From: an uncultured Sphingomonadaceae bacterium
GTDB taxonomy: Bacteria; Pseudomonadota; Alphaproteobacteria; Sphingomonadales; Sphingomonadaceae
Assembly (NCBI GenBank): GCA_947497455.1
Contig: CANMGU010000001.1
Coordinates: 310,001-374,000, forward strand
Length of the DNA: 64,000 nucleotides
Direction: 5' to 3'
Shown: positions 1 through 9,058 of the stretch, piece after piece
Layout: each line of letters begins with the position of its first letter
How positions within the stretch are numbered: the first letter of the stretch is position 1
Program-made: the position numbers and the translations under genes
Notes under the pieces: generated by a model
Told to the model about the DNA's origin: nothing
What the model saw: the letters and a program-made list of their open reading frames with translations, nothing else
The model's database searches: none

Positions 1-1
1 G

Positions 2-913
<912 letters not shown>

Positions 914-918
914 TCTAT

Positions 919-995
919 CGTCATCCCGGCGAATGCTGGGATCTTGTTGGTTGGTCGCGGACTCTGAGGAGATTCCAGCTTTCGCTGGAATGACG
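919..995. repeat. Paired-hairpin intergenic repeat, copy 1
   Basis: Two inverted half-units, 919-944 (CGTCATCCCGGCGAATGC...) and 968-995 (its near reverse complement, ...GCTGGAATGACG), each contain their own small palindrome around CCAGC/GCTGG. The same unit recurs at 26449-26527, which marks it as a dispersed element. It fills most of the serS-surE spacer and would be transcribed into an mRNA hairpin. Confidence 0.8.
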
Positions 996-1011
996 GAAAA
1001 AAGGAAAGATG

Positions 1012-1779
1012 ATGCGTATATTGCTGACCAATGACGACGGATTTGATGCCCCGGGTATGAAAGTCTTGCTCGACATTGCACAGCATTTTTCCAACGATAT
1101 CTGGATTGTCGCGCCATCTGATGAAAATTCCGGAGCCGGCCATTCGCTGACACTGACCCGTCCCTTGCGCATCCGCAAGCGTGGCGACCAGCAATATTCG
1201 GTTGATGGGACACCAACCGACAGCGTGATGATGGCGGTGGCGAAGATCATGAAAGACGGGCCACCTGATCTGATCCTCTCTGGTGTCAATCGCGGCGCCA
1301 ATCTCGGCGAGGACGTGACCTATTCGGGCACGGTTTCCGCCGCGATGGAAGGCGCTTTGGCGGGAATTCCGTCAATTGCACTGAGCCAGACCTATGCCCG
1401 GGGTGATATGGGCGATGACGTTCCGTTTGAGGCGGCTTTGCAATGGGGGGAACGTGTGTTGCGCCCGTTGATCAAACAGAGCATGGATCACCGCACTTTG
1501 GTCAATATCAACTTTCCGGCGCTGCGGGCCAGTGAAGTCAAAGGTATCCGTGTGGTATCGCAAGGCATCCGTGACTATGGCCGTTTGCAAATCGTCAGCA
1601 ACCGCGATCCGCGCGGTTTTGAATATCACTGGTTCGGCCTGGGACCGATGGTAGAGACCCCCGCGCACAGTACGGATCTGGAGGCGATCGAGGACGGTTA
1701 TATTTCGATTACTCCGCTGCACCTTGACCTCACCCATTATGAATCGATGGATGCTCTGGGCAAGCTTTACGATAGATAG
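1012..1779 (+). CDS. surE: 5'-nucleotidase SurE
   Basis: SurE is a metal-dependent survival protein that hydrolyses 5'- and 3'-nucleoside monophosphates. The protein (255 aa from the second of two tandem ATGs) begins MRILLTNDDGFDAPGM. The metal-binding residues expected for the family are present: D8, D9, S40 and N93 in SGVNRGANLGEDV, followed by the conserved YSGTVSAAMEGAL segment. I chose the ATG at 1012 because AAGGAAAG ends four bases before it; the ATG at 1009 is an alternative and adds one Met. serS-surE-nlpD order is common in alphaproteobacteria, but here the nlpD-like gene is about 4.3 kb further on, behind accessory genes. Confidence 0.96.
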   Translation: MRILLTNDDGFDAPGMKVLLDIAQHFSNDIWIVAPSDENSGAGHSLTLTRPLRIRKRGDQQYSVDGTPTDSVMMAVAKIMKDGPPDLILSGVNRGANLGEDVTYSGTVSAAMEGALAGIPSIALSQTYARGDMGDDVPFEAALQWGERVLRPLIKQSMDHRTLVNINFPALRASEVKGIRVVSQGIRDYGRLQIVSNRDPRGFEYHWFGLGPMVETPAHSTDLEAIEDGYISITPLHLDLTHYESMDALGKLYDR

Positions 1780-1800
1780 GCGGGAGAGGGTGTTTTGTTG

Positions 1801-2000
1801 GACCTCAAGCGCCGGGTGGGCACATCCGTGCCCTTGGCTATCGCGCCATACGGCGCGGCGGCCGGTCGGCCTTGCCTCCGCTGCGCGTCGGTCCGATGCC
1901 AGACTAGTGGTTATCCGTCCGGCGCCAACCTTAAGAGCATCGCCCGAGCTTATGCGAGGATAGCCAGGCGGGCGGATGCCCGCGCCCGGCGCTTGAGGTC
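1801..2000. repeat. 200-bp long inverted repeat / cruciform element
   Basis: The outer 16 bases GACCTCAAGCGCCGGG (1801-1816) are matched exactly in reverse complement at 1985-2000. Homology of the arms continues inward for about 45 more bases with mismatches (for example TTGGCTATC against CTGGCTATC). This GC-rich structure occupies most of the 304-bp gap between surE (ends 1779) and the next gene (ends 2084); no convincing coding sequence is seen in the gap. It may act as a transcription barrier between two convergent genes or be a small non-autonomous element. Confidence 0.7.
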
Positions 2001-2083
2001 AATAAAAACTCCTCTTCCCTCTCAAAGTTCACACAAATCACATAGCTTTCTCCCCTTTACCCTATCTCCAAAGTTCACACTAT

Positions 2084-2854
2084 TCACACCCCTTCGACGC
2101 TACTCTTCAGTTCCTCATCCTGTTCATAAAAGCCGCTGCGTTCCAGAAGGCCGCTGCGATCGGCGCGCTCCCAGTCGAGTTCATCCCACTCCTCACAGTC
2201 TGCAACGTCCAGATCCGACACATCAATATCCTTCGGCGCCATCGCCTGGATCTTCTCGCGGCCATGCTGCAGCTCCAGTGCCTTCATGAGCTGCGCATTG
2301 GTAAGGGAACTGCTGGCCGTACGGGCCGTCTCACCAGAGGCCTCAATCTCTGCGACCAGCTCTGCACAATCGCTGCCCTGTCTAATACCTTCTAACAAGT
2401 CATCAAACCGCTCGGCCGCCATGCGTGCCGGATTGCCTTTGACATCCAGCCCGTCGGCCATCCTGTCGAGCCGTCCCAGCGCCGCCAGAAACAAAGGCGC
2501 GCTCCAGCGTTCTCTTGTCCCCGCTTCCTCGCCCTGATGCCAGACCGTTTCGCTCCAGCCATTCAGGCCCTTGTCCATCAGCTCATCCTGAAAAATATCG
2601 CGGGCATGGATGATCGCAGCATCCCACGCCCGGGCAAAGGCCCGTGCATCGGGCCGCCTGCGCAGCTTATACGCACTCTCCCGAGACAATCCTGCATAGC
2701 GCGCCGCCGCCCTTACATTGCCGGTCCGCGCCAAAGCTTCGAGAAACGCCACCTGCCGGTCCGGTGACCAACCATCATGGCGCGCCCTGGGCCGCGCCAG
2801 ATCGTCAGCTGCAGGGATATCGGTGAATCTGTCATAAGCGGGTTGCTGTGTCAT
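2084..2854 (-). CDS. Uncharacterised protein with terminase-small-subunit-like HTH
   Basis: A 256-residue soluble protein with no recognised enzymatic domain. Residues about 30-75 (WSPDRQVAFLEALARTG, then AAARYAGLSRESAYKLRRRP) form a helix-turn-helix of the kind seen at the N-terminus of phage terminase small subunits and related DNA-binding proteins. The central part has conserved-looking Trp/Glu residues (NGWSETVWHQGEE), and the C-terminus is acidic (DLDVADCEEWDELDWERA). From memory, similar proteins occur as lone genes across sphingomonads. It stands alone, convergent with surE across a long inverted repeat. DNA binding is inferred from the HTH only; no biological role can be assigned. Confidence 0.75.
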   Translation of the reverse strand: MTQQPAYDRFTDIPAADDLARPRARHDGWSPDRQVAFLEALARTGNVRAAARYAGLSRESAYKLRRRPDARAFARAWDAAIIHARDIFQDELMDKGLNGWSETVWHQGEEAGTRERWSAPLFLAALGRLDRMADGLDVKGNPARMAAERFDDLLEGIRQGSDCAELVAEIEASGETARTASSSLTNAQLMKALELQHGREKIQAMAPKDIDVSDLDVADCEEWDELDWERADRSGLLERSGFYEQDEELKSSVEGV

Positions 2855-3085
2855 AGCTATGGTCCTTTATATCAGAGAAACCCATAGATATAACCTATTT
2901 GGTACATTGTAGGAAAGAGCAGAGTTTGGAGCCCGTTGCCATGAGATACGCTACATCCCGAATGCGGAGGATCGTAAGTAAGGCAATAGCAGGCAAATAA
3001 CCGCGGTCGATTGCGAGCTGCATCTCGAGCCACTATCTCTGCCATATCCCCAAAGTCGGTATGTTCGGTAGAGGCTATGCCCTTT

Positions 3086-4729
3086 TCATTTTCGTTTCGA
3101 TTTTGCCCATGTTTTCCACGCAGCAATATCATAGCCGAAATGCTTTCCGCTTATAGCGGTCAGAGTGCCAATCACTTGTGACTTCAGCCAGAGAGGGTCA
3201 TCCGTAAAATCAAGTCTGGTCAGAAGCGCGTCAACAGTATCCCTGTCATTCTGGCCCGACGCGACTACCGCACGCATTGCGCTGAGTTCTATCTCAAAAT
3301 ATTTCTCGTAGCTGTTTGACGGAGAATTCCAAGGGTCGGTCAGATATGCGATCGGTACATTTGCATGACCGGCTCTTTCCATGCCAGCCAACACGGTCGC
3401 GTGCGCAATGTCTCTTGCATCAAGCTCCATATTTCCGCCGAACGCCAGAATTTTTGCCGGTGGTATACCGACTTTCAAACGCTCCGCAAAAAAACCAAAA
3501 GGAGCCCCGTTAGCCGATGCGCGGTCTATCAATTCGCGAACTTCTCCTATCCCTGAGCCAGAATATGTTGCGGGATCAGCCAATAGGCCATCGATTTTCT
3601 GACCGACGGTCTGCCAATCCATCGCAATCTTTTGTGTCAGATGTTGCGAGATCAGCTTGGGTGGTTTCTCACCAACAGGAATGGCATGATCGCGGCTGCC
3701 CCACAAAATGCCACGGCGATCTTCTCCTGCACCAGCAACGTAAATTCCGCCCGCAATCGCTTGAATAGACACGGGTCGACCTTTTTTCAGGTCGCTGTGG
3801 CGCTCCCAATCATTGCCATTGAGGCTCGACCACAGGCGCCCATCATTTGCAACAACCCACAGCTGCTTACCATCGCTGGTCAGGTCGACAAAAGGCCCTC
3901 TAAAGTCAACGCGAACGGTTTTTGAGCCGTCAAATCGCCATATCTCGCGCTTCCGCCCACGCCCCACAATTCCAAAAAGTTCATCCCGGTGAATTGTCAT
4001 GCCATTGAAATAGCGGTTGAGCGGCCAGCCATCGACAGTTTGGAATCCAGAACCGGTCCATCTGACGAGCCGTTTCGTCTTCGTGTCCTTCAGCGAGGCA
4101 TATGTTTCGCCCTTGAATACCAGCATCTCCTTGATCCGGCTGACATGGGTCGATGGCGTCGGGTGGATATAATGTTCTTTCCATCCGCGCCCAGCGTCCA
4201 TTGATAGTTGCATGCCCGCGTTGCGTGTCCCTGTAATTGCGAGCAAACCACCGTTCCATTCTAGGAGCTGGCTGGTGTGATAGATGGGTGGATTGGAGAT
4301 AGTTAGAGGTTGCCAAGTCTCGCCATCGGTAACTTCGACCACGCCATTGCCGGCGGATTGCAAGGCATCCTCGAACGGCCAGTAAAGCAATCCTTTGTAG
4401 ACCAATGGATGGCCAGCATCCTGGCTATAGAGATGACGTTCATATCTGGTCTCTCCCGTTTCGGGATTAAAACTCCAGATGTCAGACGAATTGTGGTTGC
4501 GGCCCTTGACCGAATTGGCGAACCATAATTTTCCGCGATACCCGATCAGCCTTGATGCAACGGGCCATGGGCCAACTTGCGCAATGATGTCCAGTTGCAA
4601 TTTACTGGCTTTTTCGTCCGAATATTCAGTTGAAGGATTGGCGGCCTGATCGCTGGCATTTGTGAATATCCCTAAAGCAATAAGTCCAAGTACCAGAACC
4701 GAAATGAGATAACCGCGAGAAAACTTCAT
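3086..4729 (-). CDS. Exported or membrane-anchored protein of unknown function, beta-propeller-like
   Basis: A 547-residue protein. The first 25 residues (MKFSRGYLISVLVLGLIALG) are a signal peptide or N-terminal anchor, so the bulk is periplasmic or extracellular. Residues about 45-360 contain repeated short strands with GETWQP-, GRGWKEHY- and GNDWERHS-like turns, which resemble the Asp-box/BNR repeats of sialidase-type beta-propellers. The C-terminal 180 residues are helical and of unknown fold (MDWQTVGQKIDGLLADPATY onward). No catalytic residues can be named. Its coding style looks ordinary, but it sits in a block that interrupts the surE-nlpD neighbourhood. The neighbour at 4936 is also an exported protein on the same strand, 206 bp upstream. 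Confidence 0.7.
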   Translation of the reverse strand: MKFSRGYLISVLVLGLIALGIFTNASDQAANPSTEYSDEKASKLQLDIIAQVGPWPVASRLIGYRGKLWFANSVKGRNHNSSDIWSFNPETGETRYERHLYSQDAGHPLVYKGLLYWPFEDALQSAGNGVVEVTDGETWQPLTISNPPIYHTSQLLEWNGGLLAITGTRNAGMQLSMDAGRGWKEHYIHPTPSTHVSRIKEMLVFKGETYASLKDTKTKRLVRWTGSGFQTVDGWPLNRYFNGMTIHRDELFGIVGRGRKREIWRFDGSKTVRVDFRGPFVDLTSDGKQLWVVANDGRLWSSLNGNDWERHSDLKKGRPVSIQAIAGGIYVAGAGEDRRGILWGSRDHAIPVGEKPPKLISQHLTQKIAMDWQTVGQKIDGLLADPATYSGSGIGEVRELIDRASANGAPFGFFAERLKVGIPPAKILAFGGNMELDARDIAHATVLAGMERAGHANVPIAYLTDPWNSPSNSYEKYFEIELSAMRAVVASGQNDRDTVDALLTRLDFTDDPLWLKSQVIGTLTAISGKHFGYDIAAWKTWAKSKRK

Positions 4730-4875
4730 CTTTTCAGCTTAAAAATCGCTGATGCAATTGCAATATATTTTGTGAATGCGGTTCCGGTTGGGTACTGCCA
4801 ATTCCCGCAATCTTATGGGTGGATGGCGATTGTTCTCAATGGCTATATCGCATCACATAAAAGGAGATCGTACAC

Positions 4876-4911
4876 AAACAAAAGCCCCGCCAGATTTCTC
4901 CAGCAGGGCTT
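4876..4911 (-). terminator. Rho-independent terminator after the PEP-CTERM gene
   Basis: Read on the minus strand, AGCCCTGC (4910-4903) pairs with GCGGGGCT (4890-4883), with one G-U pair, around a 12-base loop, and is followed by TTTTGTTTGT. It lies 25 bases after the stop of the PEP-CTERM gene, so that gene is probably a single-gene transcript. Confidence 0.8.
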
Positions 4912-4935
4912 CAGGGTTAAACTGTTGTTTTTTGC

Positions 4936-5517
4936 TTAAGCGTAGCTAACTTTCACATTCGCTTTGCGCTGACGGCGCATCGCTCCGCCTATAGCACCAA
5001 AGCCAAAGATCATGAATGCCCAGGTTGCCGGCTCAGGAACTGCACCAGCAAAATTGTTAAAACGAACATAGATCGTTTCCGGAACCCCGGTGAGTTGTCC
5101 ATTAACACCATCTGTTACTCTACCGGCCGCGAAATCGTTTAAATCGACGTGCGTGAAATCGCTCCAGTATTCTGAAGCAAAACGATAGACTGAATGGTCC
5201 TGGAAGAAAGAATTTGCGGCAGGCGTTGCAAAACCCGGCCTTGTAAAATCTGTCCAGTCGGGCCGTGCTGCCCATTCGGAAACGGAGGCAACGCGCCATC
5301 CTTCCGCTGCACGAAAGGTTGCCGGTTGGATATTACCGGGCGCAAATTCGTTCGGCGCAATGGGTCCAGCATATACCCAGTCGAGTCCGGTACCATTAAA
5401 ATCTAGAATGACCTCGGAGTCCGGAATTGCGATTGTTTCGTCAAAAATGACGGCATGGGCGGGCGTAGCCACAGCCAAGCCTACCAGACAAAGAGATCCT
5501 ATAGTATATTTCAGCAT
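4936..5517 (-). CDS. PEPxxWA-CTERM sorting-domain protein
   Basis: A 193-residue exported protein. It has an N-terminal signal peptide (MLKYTIGSLCLVGLAVATPAHA) and a C-terminal sorting signal. The latter is VPEPATWAFMIFGFGAIGG followed by the basic cluster AMRRQRK: PEP motif, transmembrane stretch and positive tail, the variant typical of sphingomonads. By family knowledge such proteins are cleaved by an exosortase/EpsH and released to the surface or matrix. The region between the two signals (about 100 residues) is rich in aromatic and Asn residues and has no domain I recognise. No exosortase gene is in the window. A terminator follows directly. Confidence 0.88.
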   Translation of the reverse strand: MLKYTIGSLCLVGLAVATPAHAVIFDETIAIPDSEVILDFNGTGLDWVYAGPIAPNEFAPGNIQPATFRAAEGWRVASVSEWAARPDWTDFTRPGFATPAANSFFQDHSVYRFASEYWSDFTHVDLNDFAAGRVTDGVNGQLTGVPETIYVRFNNFAGAVPEPATWAFMIFGFGAIGGAMRRQRKANVKVSYA

Positions 5518-6043
5518 TTTTTTTATCTCCGCTAAGCGCTGCAGACAGCAGCACCCCTTGTTACTTAGCGACCCTCCACCAATGGTTCATCTTCCAACCT
5601 CACATTGCAAGTTGGTCAAAATGACTCACAGACCGAGTATCTCTATAGCAATCTATGAAATTTGTTAACTAAATATTCATCTTTGCTGGGCCGGCCTTCT
5701 TTTTTGTCCCGATATGGGACGCTTACGGCAGATCTTGTAATGGATGCAGATATGGATATCTGCTTCTGCGCCCAAAGCAGAAACATTGTTCTATAGGGTA
5801 AAACCGGCAGGAAACCCTGTCCACAATTCAGTGCATCACCGCGCCACGAAATTGACCCCATTTGTTTGTTCGATCTCAAACGAATTTTATATCCTTGGTA
5901 CTGTGCTGGCACCCACCAACTCCTGGCTTGGCGCAGAGAAAGACTGTTTTACACATGTTGTGACCAGCAGGGCTGGTAACCAACGGATTTGATGCTAGAA
6001 AGAACCCTCTCATTGGGGTGAGAGCGAGTGAACGGGGCGTTCT
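5518..6043. other. 526-bp stretch without a supported gene
   Basis: No reading frame here has a convincing product or ribosome binding site. At 5757-5783 there is a hairpin (TCTGCTTCTGCGCCCAAAGCAGA) that matches 22 of 27 positions of the hairpin at 63204-63230, so it looks like a decayed member of that repeat family. The segment must hold the promoters of the minus-strand PEP-CTERM gene and the plus-strand nlpD-like gene; I cannot point to them with confidence. Confidence 0.55.
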
Positions 6044-7117
6044 ATGCGTAAGATTATATTCCTTTTTCTGGTCATTTCTGTGTCTGCCTGTATCCCGCCG
6101 GGCCGTGATTACGGCTGGCCGCAAAACGAAGCGGTTCAGGATATACCGCCGACGCTGGAAACCGATGCATCGGTCTTTGGGCAGAGCCCGGCTGATGCGC
6201 CGCCGCCAACATGGACGGCGACAAAAGTCGCGCCCAATGCGACCACGATCAAGGATGCTATTTATATAGTGGAGGCCGGTGATACCTTGCGCGGTATCGC
6301 CAACAAAACCGGAGCCAGCTCGCAAATCATAGCGGCTGAAAATGACCTCGCTGCCCCCTATATTATTCAGCCGGGCCAGAGACTGAAGATCAGTGGAGGT
6401 CGCTATCACCGGGTAAATGGCGGGGAAACGGGTATCGCCATTGCCCGCGCTTACGGTGTGCCGTGGCGTGAAGTGGTGGCGTCAAATGGCCTGGAAGAGC
6501 CTTTTATCCTTCGGGTTGGCCAGAAACTTTTGCTACCAGCAGCAACCCCTTTCGATCCGCAAGCCATGAGTATCGAACAGCGCGCGGCCTCTTTCGAGCT
6601 CGATATTGATGATATCGTCACCGGCAGCCAACCCGCTCTGGCAGAGAATTCGGCTGCGGAAGAGCCATCCGAATGGCGCAAGGCCATTGCATCTGTCAAA
6701 ACACCGGTGGCCATTGCTGCACCGACTACATTTGTCGGCCAGTTCAACTGGCCCGTCGACGGCAAATTGCTCTCCAGCTTTGGCAGCAAGGGTGGCGGCA
6801 AGGTCAATGACGGGTTGAATATTGCAGTGGCCAAGGGAACACCTATTCGTGCCGCCGCCGACGGTGTTGTTGCCTATAGCGGCGACGAGATAGATGTGTT
6901 TGGCGGGTTGATCCTGCTTAATCACGGCAATGGCTGGGTCACCGCCTACGGCCATGCGGACAAACTCAATGTTACGCGTGGACAAAAGATCAAAGCAGGT
7001 GATATCATCGGTCAGGCTGGAGACAGCGGCTATGTACAGGAACCGCAATTGCATTTTGAAATTCGTAAAGACCGTAAACCGGTAAACCCCGTCTCCCACC
7101 TGCCGAAGCGGACCTGA
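6044..7117 (+). CDS. NlpD-like lipoprotein: two LysM domains and a degenerate LytM (M23) domain
   Basis: A 357-residue outer-membrane-type lipoprotein; the lipobox VSAC puts the lipidated Cys at residue 16. Two LysM peptidoglycan-binding domains follow (about 73-116, starting YIVEAGDTLRGIAN; about 120-164, starting YHRVNGGETGIAI), then a low-complexity linker and an M23/LytM domain (about 240-350). The zinc ligands of active M23 peptidases are missing: the HxGxD site reads NDGLN and the HLH site reads QLHFEIR. Escherichia coli NlpD is degenerate in the same way and activates a cell-wall amidase during division, so an amidase-activator role is inferred rather than peptidase activity. The potassium channel gene follows after 7 bp. 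Confidence 0.9.
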   Translation: MRKIIFLFLVISVSACIPPGRDYGWPQNEAVQDIPPTLETDASVFGQSPADAPPPTWTATKVAPNATTIKDAIYIVEAGDTLRGIANKTGASSQIIAAENDLAAPYIIQPGQRLKISGGRYHRVNGGETGIAIARAYGVPWREVVASNGLEEPFILRVGQKLLLPAATPFDPQAMSIEQRAASFELDIDDIVTGSQPALAENSAAEEPSEWRKAIASVKTPVAIAAPTTFVGQFNWPVDGKLLSSFGSKGGGKVNDGLNIAVAKGTPIRAAADGVVAYSGDEIDVFGGLILLNHGNGWVTAYGHADKLNVTRGQKIKAGDIIGQAGDSGYVQEPQLHFEIRKDRKPVNPVSHLPKRT

Positions 7118-7124
7118 TCCCTTT

Positions 7125-8189
7125 ATGTCCAGGCGCTATTCCCGTAATATTTCCGATTATCTGACGCTGCGCCGCCGTTCGAATATGCCGATCTGGCTCG
7201 ATATTGCCTGGCGCGTGCTGTTTGTCTTGGGACTGATCGGGGCGGCGGTTGCTGTGCACTGGTTTGATCGTAATGGTCTGCAGGACAGTTATGACGGCGA
7301 TGTCAGCTTTCTTGATGTCATCTATTTCACGATGATCTCGATTACGACCACGGGCTATGGCGATATCGCACCGGTAACCGAGCGCGCGCGAATGTTTGAC
7401 GCATTGCTTGTGACTCCCATTCGCATCTTCGTTGTGCTTATATTTTTGGGCACTGCCTATAATTTTGTATTCAAAAGAACCTGGGACAATTGGCGCATGA
7501 AAATCATCCAGAATAATTTGCACGATCACATTGTGATCGCCGGTTTCGGAACCAGCGGCAAGGAAGCTGTGCAGGAGCTGATTGCACGCGGCACAAATCC
7601 CGCAGAGATTGTCGTCGTCGACCCGTTTGACGAGGCTTTGGCACAGGCGGAGAAACTGGGCTGTGCGGTGATTAATGGTGACGCGACCCGTGATGTGACT
7701 CTGATGAACGTTAAGATATCCCGGGCCCGCTCGATGATTGTCTCGGCGGGTCGTGACGATACCAGCATCTTGATTGTGCTGACGGCGCGCCATCTTGCCT
7801 ATCATCTGCCGATCAGTGTGTCGGTGCGCGCGGCGGACAATGAAATGCTGGCACGGCAGGCCGGTGCGACTACGGTTATCAATCCGGTGAGTTTCGCCGG
7901 ATTGTTACTTGCAGGCAGTTGTGAAGGTGCGAAGATATCCGATTATCTCAGCGATCTGGCGTCCGCAACCGGACGGGTGAAGTTGGTCCAGCGGCCCGTT
8001 GACGAAGACGAGGTTGGGATGGCGATGAAAGATATCGTGAAAGACGGGCTGGGCGTCCGTATCTATCGTGACAATAACATGTACGGGTTCTGGGAAGAAG
8101 AAGCCAAGAAACTCGAGGCCGGAGATATCATTGTTGAGATTACACCGGGAAACGGATCCGGTAACCGTGCAGACGGGGAAGATGCATAA
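7125..8189 (+). CDS. Two-TM potassium channel with RCK (TrkA-N) domain
   Basis: A 354-residue inner-membrane protein. A first membrane helix (about residues 23-45, RVLFVLGLIGAAVAVHWF) is followed by a pore loop with the selectivity filter TTTGYGD and a second helix (PIRIFVVLIFLGTAYNF). The cytoplasmic remainder begins with a TrkA-N Rossmann fold (IVIAGFGTSGKEAVQ; acidic VVVDP after strand 2) and continues into a region that may be RCK-C. This is the MthK/Kch architecture of a ligand-gated K+ channel; the N-terminal domain is expected to bind nucleotide or ions. It probably shares a transcript with the nlpD-like gene 7 bp upstream, although the two jobs are unrelated. Confidence 0.92.
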   Translation: MSRRYSRNISDYLTLRRRSNMPIWLDIAWRVLFVLGLIGAAVAVHWFDRNGLQDSYDGDVSFLDVIYFTMISITTTGYGDIAPVTERARMFDALLVTPIRIFVVLIFLGTAYNFVFKRTWDNWRMKIIQNNLHDHIVIAGFGTSGKEAVQELIARGTNPAEIVVVDPFDEALAQAEKLGCAVINGDATRDVTLMNVKISRARSMIVSAGRDDTSILIVLTARHLAYHLPISVSVRAADNEMLARQAGATTVINPVSFAGLLLAGSCEGAKISDYLSDLASATGRVKLVQRPVDEDEVGMAMKDIVKDGLGVRIYRDNNMYGFWEEEAKKLEAGDIIVEITPGNGSGNRADGEDA

Positions 8190-8273
8190 GCGCATCAGCT
8201 TGCTTATGTTGCACCTGCGAACAAACATGCTATGTTGGTGTTGAGATAGCTGTTATTCGGCGGGAGACGTGTG

Positions 8274-8999
8274 ATGACTCAGGCTAATGCGATACCGATG
8301 CCCAGTGGTCTCCGTCCGCCCAATCGTCTGGCTCAGCTTAGCGAGTTGGCACTGCCTCTGGATTTTTTACGCTTTGGCTTGCAGTGGCCGCGGGTAGTAA
8401 CGGCCCCCAAGGGTGATGGTCGCCCTATCTTCCTGATCCCTGGCTATGGCGGCAGCGAACTCTCCATGGGGCCTTTGAAAGGCTTTCTGTCGGGGCTGGA
8501 TTATGATGTCTCCGATTGGGGGCTCGGTAGAAATCAAGGCTCTGTCGATCGCGACATCGAACGATTTACCGCCATTGCTGAAGCTCAATATAATGGCAAT
8601 GATCAACAGCCACTGACTCTGATCGGTTGGTCGCTCGGAGGGATCATCGCGCGCGAGCTTGCTCGCCTCTCTCCCGATCTGGTCCGCGAGGTGATTACCA
8701 TGGGTACCCCGATTATCGGAGGCCCGAAATATACAACCCCTGGCCAGCGCTATGCGAAATCTGTCCAGATCAATCTCGATCGGTTTGAAGAAGAGGTGCA
8801 TGCGCGCAACAGCATCGGCTTCAGCCAGCCGTTGACCGTCCTTTATTCCAACCGCGACGGAATAGTCGGGCCGGATATCGCCAAGGACATTTACAATCCG
8901 CAAGCCCGTAACATTAGAGTAGATGGCGGGCATTTCGGGCTTGGCTTTAATCCCAGAGTGTGGCGGATTATTGCTGATACGCTGGCAGGACGAGTTTGA
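8274..8999 (+). CDS. Alpha/beta-hydrolase (lipase/esterase-like)
   Basis: A 241-residue soluble protein with an alpha/beta-hydrolase fold. IFLIPGYGGSE resembles the oxyanion-hole strand, and GWSLGG (about residues 120-125) is the nucleophile elbow with Ser as nucleophile. YSNRDGIVGPD near residue 190 is a candidate for the acid, and DGGHFGLGFNP near the end supplies the His. Related proteins are annotated as lipases or esterases; the substrate is unknown. The ATG at 8274 is preferred over the GTG at 8271 because GGGAG sits 7 bases before the ATG. No signal peptide is seen. The dioxygenase gene follows 59 bp downstream with its own good ribosome binding site. Confidence 0.85.
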   Translation: MTQANAIPMPSGLRPPNRLAQLSELALPLDFLRFGLQWPRVVTAPKGDGRPIFLIPGYGGSELSMGPLKGFLSGLDYDVSDWGLGRNQGSVDRDIERFTAIAEAQYNGNDQQPLTLIGWSLGGIIARELARLSPDLVREVITMGTPIIGGPKYTTPGQRYAKSVQINLDRFEEEVHARNSIGFSQPLTVLYSNRDGIVGPDIAKDIYNPQARNIRVDGGHFGLGFNPRVWRIIADTLAGRV

Positions 9000-9058
9000 C
9001 CGACCGCCACTTGTAACAAAAGGACAATCGGATTACCCTGCTGGACAGGAGATGATTT

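Noticed and set aside
1795..2289. Plus-strand frame of 164 codons
   Set aside because: It crosses the 200-bp inverted repeat and the C-terminal part of the HTH gene; composition is Arg/Pro/Ser-rich and it has no recognisable start or product.
5643..5912. 89-codon minus-strand frame in the 526-bp gap
   Set aside because: No ribosome binding site, mixed composition, and it overlaps the decayed hairpin at 5757; not enough to call a gene.
5876..6409. 177-codon minus-strand frame
   Set aside because: It is antisense to the signal peptide and first LysM domain of the nlpD-like lipoprotein, and has no homologous features.
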